Assembly (NCBI RefSeq): GCF_905175385.1
Contig: NZ_HG992749.1
Location: forward strand, 186,001-250,000
Origin: Vibrio sp. B1FLJ16
Lineage (GTDB): Bacteria > Pseudomonadota > Gammaproteobacteria > Enterobacterales > Vibrionaceae
Direction: 5' to 3'
DNA: 64,000 nt
Each line of letters starts with the position of its first letter. Position 1 is the stretch's first letter. Below the pieces are notes generated by a model that was not told where the DNA came from, searched no databases, and saw only the letters and a list, made by a program, of their open reading frames with translations. Shown here one piece after another: positions 56,841-64,000 of this stretch. The translations under genes and the position numbers were made by a program.

Positions 56841-57893
56841 GTGAAACGTAAAATGAGAAGTGCTTTAGGAAAGATTAAGCGAAAAGCAATTTGGTCGCTT
56901 AAAGTGGGAGAAATTAAAAAACGCTTTAGCGATACTCATACAGAAGGCCGAATCATTTACGCAATTACACCTCCACCAAAGCTGAGCAACCTTGGAGATC
57001 AGGCTCAAGTCGTAGCTATTTATGATTGGATTGAAAAGAACTTTCCAAACAAGCAAGTTATCGAGCTAAATAAAGATGAAGTTCTAAACTGTTACCAGTA
57101 TGTTAAGCCACTAATTAACGATGACGATGTAATTGTTCTTCATAGTGGTGGTAATATGGGAGATCGTGGTATGTGGTCTGAGCGCTCTCGTCGTTGCATG
57201 ATAAAAAACTTTCCAAAAAATAAAATTGTTAGCCTCCCGCAAACCATTAATTTCCACGATACAGAATCTGGTCAGCGTGAACTCTCCATATCTAAAGGTA
57301 TCTATAACGCTCACAAGGATCTCACGATTATTGCACGAGATCATCAAAGCTTTGCACTTGCCAATAAGTACTTCGATAAGTGTAAGACAGACGAAGCTCC
57401 TGACTTTGTACTTTCTTACAATACCGACCATCTAAATCTAGGCCGTAAGACGAATGGCAAGGTACTCTTCTGTTTGAGAGAGGACAGTGAATCTGCACTT
57501 AATGATACAGAGACACAAAGTCTATTAAGCTCTATACAACGTCCTTATGATGTGTTCGATACAACAATTAGCCAACACATTCGAAACGAAGATCGTAAGA
57601 GTAAACTTGATGAAACGCTTAATATGTTTTCAGAATATGATGCTATAGTTACTGATCGTTTTCATGGTTTGATTTTCTCAGTGCTTTGTAAGAAGCCGAC
57701 GGTAGTTTTACCTACTGTAGATCATAAACTTACATCAGCATTTGACTGGTTCGATTCTGTTAATTTCGTAAAATTTGCAGATAGCATTGAAGATGTACCT
57801 GTTGCATTTGAAAATGTTTTAACTAGTTCAGACTTCTCTACAGTAGACTGGCATAAAGCTTATTTTGATAAAGTGGCTGAATATATAGACTAA
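56841..57893 (+). CDS. Polysaccharide pyruvyltransferase family protein
   Basis: 350 aa. SNLGDQAQVVAIYDWI near the N-terminus, VIVLHSGGNMGDRG and the signature TDRFHGLIFSVLCKKPTVVL are typical of PF04230. Members add pyruvate ketals to sugars or act in related sugar transfer (CsaB, EpsO, WcaK). It stands behind a 217-bp AT-rich gap, so it may have its own promoter. With the ThDP enzyme and SDR it may belong to one decoration pathway, which is inference. Confidence 0.85.
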   Translation: MKRKMRSALGKIKRKAIWSLKVGEIKKRFSDTHTEGRIIYAITPPPKLSNLGDQAQVVAIYDWIEKNFPNKQVIELNKDEVLNCYQYVKPLINDDDVIVLHSGGNMGDRGMWSERSRRCMIKNFPKNKIVSLPQTINFHDTESGQRELSISKGIYNAHKDLTIIARDHQSFALANKYFDKCKTDEAPDFVLSYNTDHLNLGRKTNGKVLFCLREDSESALNDTETQSLLSSIQRPYDVFDTTISQHIRNEDRKSKLDETLNMFSEYDAIVTDRFHGLIFSVLCKKPTVVLPTVDHKLTSAFDWFDSVNFVKFADSIEDVPVAFENVLTSSDFSTVDWHKAYFDKVAEYID

Positions 57894-58054
57894 TATTTTA
57901 CCCTTATAAGTTGAATGGCAACTTTAAACATTCAACTTATATAGTTATTCTTCCGTTTTAAAGTGGGTTTTTTAAATTCCTGCTGATTATAGTTTATATT
58001 TAATTGGTTTGTTATTTAAGTATAGCTCTTAGATTATATTGGTTAAGGTTTCGT

Positions 58055-59251
58055 ATGAGGTTAGGGGTTTATTCAAGTGGTTATCCAAAACTATCTCAAA
58101 CATTCGTAGATAAGCAAATTAATGCTCTTGTCGATAACTGTTGTGATGTGACGATTTTAACAGATAAAAAATCTGATTTTCCTTCTATAGTTAAAGCAGA
58201 TCTCGAGGTTATTGATTTTAGCCCAAGTTTTAACAATAAATTAATAAGGGTTGTTTTTTACTTTTTATCTTTTCTTTTAATAGCAATGAAAGGTAAGGGT
58301 AAAGTAGCTCTCTCTATTTCAAAAGATGATAAATTAGCTTTTTCTCAAAAACTATCTATTCTCTTTGCTTTATCTAAAGGGATTAAACTAAGTTACGATG
58401 TCATTTTGGTTCATTTTGGTAATTTTGGCTACTATATTTCCAAACTAAAAAGTTGTGGTGTTGTAGAGGGGAAAGTAGCAGTCATTTTCCATGGTTATGA
58501 AATATCAAGAGATAAAGTTCTAACAGAGAATTTAGATGCTTACCGAGCTTGTTTTGATTCGTGCGATATGCTCCTGCCTGTTTCAAAGCTTTGGAAAGAA
58601 AAGTTGATCAAAATGGGGTGTCCGAGTCATAAAGTGTATGTTTCTCGTATGGGGATCGATTTAGATGATTTCGTCTATCAAACTACAAGTTCACAAAGCG
58701 AAGTATTTAAGCTTATTCAGGTTGGTAGATTGACGAAGAAAAAAGGGGTGCTCGATACTATTAATGCTATCGCATTATTGCCTAAAGATTTTAATATTCA
58801 TTTAGATATCATCGGATCTGGTGAGCTAGAAGGTGAAGCCCAAGAGTTAGTTAGAACACTGGGTTTATCTAGTATAGTAAAATTTCATGGCTCCTTGCCA
58901 AACAAGTCGGTAAGGCAACTACTGTCTCAATCGAATGCATATATATTGCCAAGTAAAGTTGCTGATGATGGCGATATGGAGGGAGTTCCTGTAGCGTTGA
59001 TGGAAGCTATGGCCGTTGGTATTCCTGTTATTTCCACTTACCATTCGGGTATTCCGGAGCTTATTGATGACGGAGTGAGTGGATTCCTTGTTAACGAGGG
59101 AGATGTAGAGGCGTTATCTAAGGCAATTTACACTGTCAGCAGTTACAATTATTCCGAAATTAATAAAACTACTGCATGCGCTAGAGAAAAAATTGAAACC
59201 CAATTCAATAACGACATGGAAGCAAAAGCATTAATAAGGTTGTTTTCCTGA
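58055..59251 (+). CDS. GT4 family glycosyltransferase (WcaL/AmsK-like)
   Basis: 398 aa. MRLGVYSSGYPKLSQTFVDK and VIFHGYEISRD at the N-terminus, then the GT-B C-domain IQVGRLTKKKGVLDTINAI, MEGVPVALMEAMAVGIPVIS and GIPELIDDGVSGFLV with the EX7E motif. Like WcaL of colanic acid synthesis. AAGG six bases before ATG 58055 sets the start; a TTG frame from 58004 is only an upstream extension. Confidence 0.88.
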   Translation: MRLGVYSSGYPKLSQTFVDKQINALVDNCCDVTILTDKKSDFPSIVKADLEVIDFSPSFNNKLIRVVFYFLSFLLIAMKGKGKVALSISKDDKLAFSQKLSILFALSKGIKLSYDVILVHFGNFGYYISKLKSCGVVEGKVAVIFHGYEISRDKVLTENLDAYRACFDSCDMLLPVSKLWKEKLIKMGCPSHKVYVSRMGIDLDDFVYQTTSSQSEVFKLIQVGRLTKKKGVLDTINAIALLPKDFNIHLDIIGSGELEGEAQELVRTLGLSSIVKFHGSLPNKSVRQLLSQSNAYILPSKVADDGDMEGVPVALMEAMAVGIPVISTYHSGIPELIDDGVSGFLVNEGDVEALSKAIYTVSSYNYSEINKTTACAREKIETQFNNDMEAKALIRLFS

Positions 59252-59315
59252 TATGGTACAGACAACGATAAAATGTATTCATGTAGGTTTCTACGTGCTA
59301 TAGGAAGATGTTTTG

Positions 59316-60197
59316 ATGTCTAAAATATTAGAGTTTTCGATTGTAATTCCATATTATAATGATGAACTAGATAGCGTGCTAAGCGCTATAGATAAAGCAT
59401 ATTTGAATAGTAATAATTCAGAATTCATCAAGCTCAACGTTATATGTGTAAATAATGGTGGGCTTATGTTTTCTCCATCTAAAAGCTATTCGTTTGAATT
59501 AAAGTTAATCGATGAAAATGAACATTTATGTAGCCCTTACTCTGCTCGAAATCGTGGCGTGGAGTTAATTAATTCAGGTTGGTATATCTTTCTTGATTCA
59601 ACTTGTATCCCGGCTCTAGATTGGTTCGATGAATTAAAAAACTTCCAAGAGGATAGAATCTATGCTGCTAATGTTCAATTTTACAGCAAGTGCAAGACTA
59701 GTGCTGGAGACATTTATGACTCTATCATTAATATCGATAACCAAAAAACTGTCAAACAGTCCGGTGTTGCAAAAACAGCTTGTCTAGCTGTGAGTTCAAA
59801 ATCGATTGAGACAGTTGGTTTATTCGAAGAAAAAATCCGAAGCGGTGGGGATGTTTTATGGACATCGAAATCTACATCGCTAGGTTTTCAACTTGTGTTC
59901 TTGCCTAACTGGATAGTTAGTAAAGAGTCACGAAACACACAGGGATTGATTAAGAAGCAATTCCGTGTATCTTCTGGGTGGTACAAAATTTGGAAAAGAG
60001 ATGGAACTGTTATACCAAACTTTGTGAAACGCGTTCTATTGTTTTTTATTCCACCGAACCCCTTTCAGCTTTTTAATACAGCAAGGAGAAGAAAGGTGGA
60101 TTTGTCAATCTTCGACAAATTATCGATTACTCTATTGGGTTGGTTTTTAAGACTAGTTAGTGCAGTTGGAATTGTTTATGGAATGCTTAAGAAGTAG
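59316..60197 (+). CDS. GT2 family glycosyltransferase
   Basis: 293 aa. EFSIVIPYYNDELDSVLSAI, then YSARNRGVELINSGWYIFLDST, in which the usual DxD is replaced by DST, and RSGGDVLWTSKSTSLGF. The C-terminus has hydrophobic stretches (RVLLFFIPPNPFQLFN, LGWFLRLVSAVGIVYG), so it is probably membrane-associated. AGGAAG precedes ATG 59316. The weak DxD makes its activity or donor uncertain. Confidence 0.8.
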   Translation: MSKILEFSIVIPYYNDELDSVLSAIDKAYLNSNNSEFIKLNVICVNNGGLMFSPSKSYSFELKLIDENEHLCSPYSARNRGVELINSGWYIFLDSTCIPALDWFDELKNFQEDRIYAANVQFYSKCKTSAGDIYDSIINIDNQKTVKQSGVAKTACLAVSSKSIETVGLFEEKIRSGGDVLWTSKSTSLGFQLVFLPNWIVSKESRNTQGLIKKQFRVSSGWYKIWKRDGTVIPNFVKRVLLFFIPPNPFQLFNTARRRKVDLSIFDKLSITLLGWFLRLVSAVGIVYGMLKK

Positions 60198-60207
60198 AGT
60201 GTTACGC

Positions 60208-61286
60208 ATGTTGATGGAGCATGCAGACTATGTGATCAGTAATGTATTAGTTCGTGTAAGCGAAAACAAAATGTTTTTCCCAGGAGGGCACAATGGCCCA
60301 TACCTTCACCCCGAAACTCCGATTAGAAATACATCTCACTTCGTAGTTTTGTTGGCTAACTTGCTAAAAACCGATCTGGAAAGTGAGAAAGCAGAGAGCT
60401 TTAAAAAGCACTTGAACGAACTTGTCAGATACTTAGTTGGTGAAAACCCGTATTATAAGAAAGGTCAGTTTATTCAACGAGGCCTTGCTAACGACACTTG
60501 TAATGGTGTTATTGGTGAAGCTTGGGCCCTTGAAGCGCTTAGTATTGAAGATGAAAACTTAGATGTAGATAACCAGAGTGGTCGAGTAGCGATTTTACAA
60601 GCAATGTCAGCACGAGCTGAGTTCGATAACACATATAGCTACGCATACCGGTTCGATTGCCAAAAAGGCAAGTTAGCTCCTGACTTCACCTTCAACCACC
60701 AACTATGGCTGGCCGCTTGCTTAGAAGATAGCAAAATTCACAGCAAATCTGATTTTGTGAATAGTTTTTTGTCCAGTGCTTTAAGTGGTGCTTTTCAGAT
60801 CCGAGATAATGGATTGATTAACCATCTTTATCATGGAAGCTCATTTAAAAATAAGATTAATAAATTGGCGTATAAGCGTGCGGAATTAACTAGAGGAAGG
60901 AAGGTTAATTATAAGGAGCGAGGTTACCATTTGTTTAACCTGTTCGCGTTTGCTAAGATCTATGCGAAACAGCCTCAAAATACTTTTTTTCAAGTGATAA
61001 CTTCTGTAAATCACTTAAGTATGTGAGCCTTGATTTTCTAAATGACTTATCTAAAGAAGATAATGTCTATGGTTCCCACTACAATGTATCTGCATTTGAG
61101 CTTCCTTTCATCTACCAATCTTTTTCTACTATGGGCTTGATGACTCTATCTCAACAAGAGTATGAGAACTATATGAACAAAGAACTTAATAAGTATTGGA
61201 ATGCTGAGCATAATTGCTTTTGCAATAATGAGGTCGATTTGATGACATTCATGGCAAGAGTGTACGAATTATCATATATAGTGTGA
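60208..61286 (+). pseudogene. AglQ-like alpha/alpha-toroid protein, frameshifted in a T7 run
   Basis: The first part (to about 60990) has the blocks FFPGGHNGPYLHPETPIRNT, LANDTCNGVIGEAWALEAL and PDFTFNHQLWLAA, which I associate with AglQ proteins of polysaccharide and glycosylation clusters. It is then lost to a stop at 61026. Adding one T to the T7 run (60984-60990) gives TFFSSDNFCKSLKYVSLDF and continues through HYNVSAFELPFIYQSF to 61286, a 359-aa whole. Two coupled genes (GTGA overlap at 61023) are less likely. ATG 60178 is an alternative start. Biochemical function unknown. Confidence 0.65.
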
Positions 61287-61295
61287 GATTTTCGG

Positions 61296-62162
61296 ATGTT
61301 ATCTATAATTATTCCAGCTTACAACGCAAATGATAATTTGAAAAAGCTTTTACCATTGATAAGCGATAAGAATCTTTACGAAGTTATCATTGTTGATGAT
61401 CATGGGCTGGAATTGGCAGAAGAAGCAGTCCAGCAAGGCTTACAAAGTAATGTAGTCGTGAAACGCTTGGAATCTAACCTAGGAGCAGGTGCTGCCAGAA
61501 ATATCGGCTTGGAGCTTGCTACTAGGGATTATGTCGCCTTTTTCGATGCTGATGATATGGTAAATGAACCTGTTTTATCTGCTTTCTTAAACTCTTTGCC
61601 TGAATCGAAAGTTTACAATGACATTTACTTCTTTTCTCCTCAAAGTCATAAGCCAGATGGTAGCCTAGGCTCAAGAAGCAATCGATATTCTCATTTAGTG
61701 TCGTCGTATATTGGTAATGGGGACCAGGCCATTAGATATAAGTTTCATGTCCCTTGGTCGAAGATTTATAGACGAGATTTTGTCATCGAGCATAGCTTGT
61801 CATTTGATGAAGTCTCAGCATCTAATGACGTAATGTTTTCTTTAAAAGCAGGTATAAAGGCGAAAGCGATATTTGTTAGTAAACAATCTTATTATTCTGT
61901 TCAGGAGCACAACTCTGGCTTAACGGTAAATGATAGCGTCTCGAGGTTGCTTGACCGACTGGATGTTTTGATACGATACAATCAAGAGTTGTCAAATGCT
62001 GAGCAAAATAAGTATAGGATTTCAATCTTTCCTTTGTTATTTAGGTTGTTCAAACAGGACGCTCGGTCATTTTTAAGCTACTTAGCCGCTTTTGAGTTTA
62101 GCATTTCTAGGGATTTAATACCGAGCTCTATGGCAGTAAAAAAAGCACTTAATATAAGGTAG
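61296..62162 (+). CDS. GT2 family glycosyltransferase
   Basis: 288 aa. MLSIIIPAYNANDNLKKLLP, EVIIVDDHGLELAEEAVQ, SNLGAGAARNIGLELATRDY and DxD FFDADDMV form the GT-A core. The C-terminal half has a VPWSKIYRRDFVIEHSL block seen in many capsule GT2s. It begins 9 bp after the AglQ-like gene and is followed by the polymerase gene. Confidence 0.87.
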   Translation: MLSIIIPAYNANDNLKKLLPLISDKNLYEVIIVDDHGLELAEEAVQQGLQSNVVVKRLESNLGAGAARNIGLELATRDYVAFFDADDMVNEPVLSAFLNSLPESKVYNDIYFFSPQSHKPDGSLGSRSNRYSHLVSSYIGNGDQAIRYKFHVPWSKIYRRDFVIEHSLSFDEVSASNDVMFSLKAGIKAKAIFVSKQSYYSVQEHNSGLTVNDSVSRLLDRLDVLIRYNQELSNAEQNKYRISIFPLLFRLFKQDARSFLSYLAAFEFSISRDLIPSSMAVKKALNIR

Positions 62163-62170
62163 CTTCAAAA

Positions 62171-63251
62171 TTGTTATTCGTTTTAATTTATACCTTTTGT
62201 GTTTTTTGGCTTCTTATCTTTGCTAAATATGAAAGAAACATTGTTCTTGATGTTTTTTGTTTTCTATCAGTGTTTCTACTGTTATGGTTTATACCCTCTC
62301 TGCAATATGGGGTTGGTACGGACTACTTTAACTACATAAGGATTTTTGATACACCGACTGACTTAGATTATTACTATCGTAAACATGAGTATGCATTTTA
62401 CTATCTGGTCGTTTTTTTAAACTATTTAGGTTTCAATAGTCAAAGTCTCTTTGTGTCTGTAGGTTTTATTCAGGTTCTACTATTTCTAAATTTTATACGT
62501 ATAGCATACCCCAGATACCCCTACGTTCATATTGCACTAGTTTTTTCTTTTTTCTTTTTTGTTACTAATGTTTTTCATAATCAGTTGAACGTATTGCGAG
62601 CATATGTTGCAGTGCTGTTTTTCTTAAATGCATATGTATATTTTATAAAGGGGAGGAGCTTTTTATCTATATTGATGATCCTTATAGGGTTTGTATGGCA
62701 TAAGTCAATAATATTCACATTTCCTCTTTTTTTACTGAGGGGTAAATTAGGTATTTTTGTTGTAAAAAATGTCAAAGTTGTTTTTTTTTGCAACCCTTAT
62801 ATTGTTTGGTAGTGGTGTTCTTTATCAATTTATTGATATTGTTGTAGGTGCTATAGCTCCAATGTATAAGCATTACCTCAACGCGGAGCGAGAAAAAACT
62901 GTATCATTAATACAATTGGCTACGAGGCTGTATAATTATCCATTCTATCTCTTGTTTATATATTATCTGTCCAAGTCGGATCTTAACAAATTAAGAAGGG
63001 TTGATTTGGGTTTAATAGCCGCATGGGTTGTTACTATCAATAGTGCCTTATTTGTGTTTTATTTTGGTCGTTTCAGTCGGGTGTTTTATTTCTTTGCACC
63101 TTTCATGTTTGTGCCGTTTTACTACTTATATGTATTAAACAAAAAGAACTTGGTCTATTTGGCTCTTGTATATACTTTATTCGGTTACTGTTTAAAAGTT
63201 ATCGCCTTTCCAACCGCCGAATATGATTACTCTAGTATAATATTTAATTAG
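62171..63251 (+). pseudogene. wzy: Wzy-like polysaccharide polymerase (EpsG type), frameshifted in a T9 run
   Basis: An integral membrane protein of about ten segments when read across the break (359 aa). The first part holds LLWFIPSLQYGVGTDYFNYI, the GTDYxxY motif of EpsG-type polymerases. It is lost to a stop at 62812 at the T9 run (62781-62789). With T8 the chain reads VKVVFFATLILFGSGV and goes on to 63251. The start is TTG 62171, with AAGGTAG about eight bases upstream. It would join repeat units in the periplasm, so a true break should give rough cells. Confidence 0.8.
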
Positions 63252-63261
63252 CTATTATCTA

Positions 63262-64000
63262 TGAATTATGTAAAAGAAAAAGTTTCTATAGTGATGCCTA
63301 CCTATAATGTGTCAGAATTTCTTGAGGAGACGGTAAATAGTGTTATAAATCAATCGTACTCAAATTGGGAGCTAATCGTTGTCGACGATTGTTCAAATGA
63401 TGACACTCCAGAATTAATAAAAAAACTGGCGGAGGTTGACTCTAGAATTCGATACTATTTGTCTTCTAAAAATCAAGGTGCGGGTATTACCAGAAACAAG
63501 GCTCTGTCACTAGCAACGGGTCAATACATCGCTTTCTTAGATTCGGATGACTTGTGGTACGCAGATAAGTTATCACAACAACTGTCATTTATGGCTGAAC
63601 ATAATGCTCCTATCTGTCATACGTCATACGAATATATAGATGAAAAGGGGGCTTGCTTCTCTGGACGAGTCCAAGCAAGCCATAGTGTAGATCTATTATC
63701 AAACTTGAAAAATACAGAGATTGGTACTTCAACAGCTATTATTGATCGAGCAATTGTTGTAGAACCCATCGCTTTTAAACCATTAAGGGCGAGACAAGAC
63801 TTAAGGCTATGGATTGATCTTCTAGGAAACGGTCACAAGTCTTTTGGCCTTAACCGCGTTTTGGTAAAATATCGGGTTAGAGGTGGTAGCGTTAGTAGTA
63901 ATAAACTAAAAATGTTAGTGGTCACCTTTAGAGTTTATCTCGGGATATCTCAACTTAGTATAAGCAGTCGTTTAACTAGTTATATCTCTTACGTAATTAA
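63262..64000 (+). CDS. GT2 family glycosyltransferase, 3' end outside the window
   Basis: Open frame from ATG 63262 to the end of the window (246 codons seen). VSIVMPTYNVSEFLEETVNS, WELIVVDDCSNDDT, KNQGAGITRNKALSLATGQY and FLDSDDLW are the GT-A core, and RARQDLRLWIDLL with its conserved Asp follows. Close to the GT2 enzymes used for capsule or O-antigen repeat units. Begins 10 bp behind the polymerase gene. Confidence 0.9.

Noticed and set aside
61023..61286. Separate small gene starting at a GTG overlapping the AglQ-like gene
   Set aside because: The frame upstream of the GTG continues a sensible protein back to a T7 run, so one broken gene explains the data better than two coupled genes.
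20843..64000. Insertion sequences or transposase remnants
   Set aside because: No transposase-like coding sequence was seen in either strand of the polysaccharide region.
1..64000. tRNA or rRNA genes
   Set aside because: No cloverleaf-like or rRNA sequence was recognised; detection by eye is limited and a tRNAscan/Infernal run would settle it.

Overview
The window looks like a stretch of the large chromosome of a marine Vibrio, probably of the Harveyi/alginolyticus type. This rests on gene content and order: yicC / rph-pyrE / lpxL-slmA-coaBC / MCP / radC / rpmB-rpmG / mutM / coaD leads into a lipopolysaccharide (LPS) core and capsule/O-antigen locus with hldD (gmhD) inside and wbf-type export genes. 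Products such as TnaA, PyrE, SlmA, MutM and HldD are clearly gammaproteobacterial. The species cannot be fixed from the sequence alone.

Layout. 1-5.4 kb: a peptide-type ABC importer (two permeases, a YejA-like binding protein broken by a one-base frameshift, two ATPases) ending in a strong terminator. 5.4-5.9 kb: psiE. 6.1-11.1 kb: a tryptophan-use operon with a TnaC-like leader peptide, tnaA, a TnaB/Mtr-type permease, ridA and a porin. 11.2-20.5 kb: housekeeping genes (a 47-aa membrane protein, yicC, rph, pyrE, lpxL, slmA, coaBC, a chemoreceptor, radC, rpmB, rpmG). 20.5-40.8 kb: LPS core and lipid A genes. These are a GT90, coaD, a GT4, a GT2 and a heptosyltransferase on the minus strand; dgkA and kdkA on plus; a complete pseudaminic acid operon pseB-C-F-GH-I; then lpxM-waaF-waaA-GT2 and a sialyltransferase-like gene on minus; a GT25 gene; and hldD. 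41-51.5 kb: a WaaL-like ligase, the gfcABCD/yjbEFGH-type set, a JUMPstart/ops element, a small outer-membrane barrel, a Wza-like exporter and a Wzz-like chain-length protein. 52-64 kb: an AT-rich strain-specific block with a thiamine-diphosphate enzyme, Wzx, an SDR epimerase, a pyruvyltransferase-like protein, glycosyltransferases, an AglQ-like protein and a Wzy-like polymerase. The last gene runs off the window.

How the genes fit together. The core operons build Kdo/heptose lipid A-core. The pse operon makes CMP-pseudaminic acid, which the neighbouring sialyltransferase-like protein may transfer. The 52-64 kb block makes and polymerises a repeat unit (Wzx/Wzy/Wzz), exported by WbfF with the Gfc proteins or joined to core by WaaL. 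RfaH acting at the ops site probably drives the long plus-strand operon.

Two features stand out. (1) Four intergenic sites carry dense CCTAGG palindrome arrays, two of them around GGAATACGG-type repeats and one beside an eight-copy CCGTAAT tandem repeat. They sit at module borders of the LPS/capsule locus. (2) Six genes are broken by single-base indels, five of them in homopolymer runs of surface-polysaccharide genes. This is either a sequencing artefact or real phase/rough variation, and the raw reads should decide.
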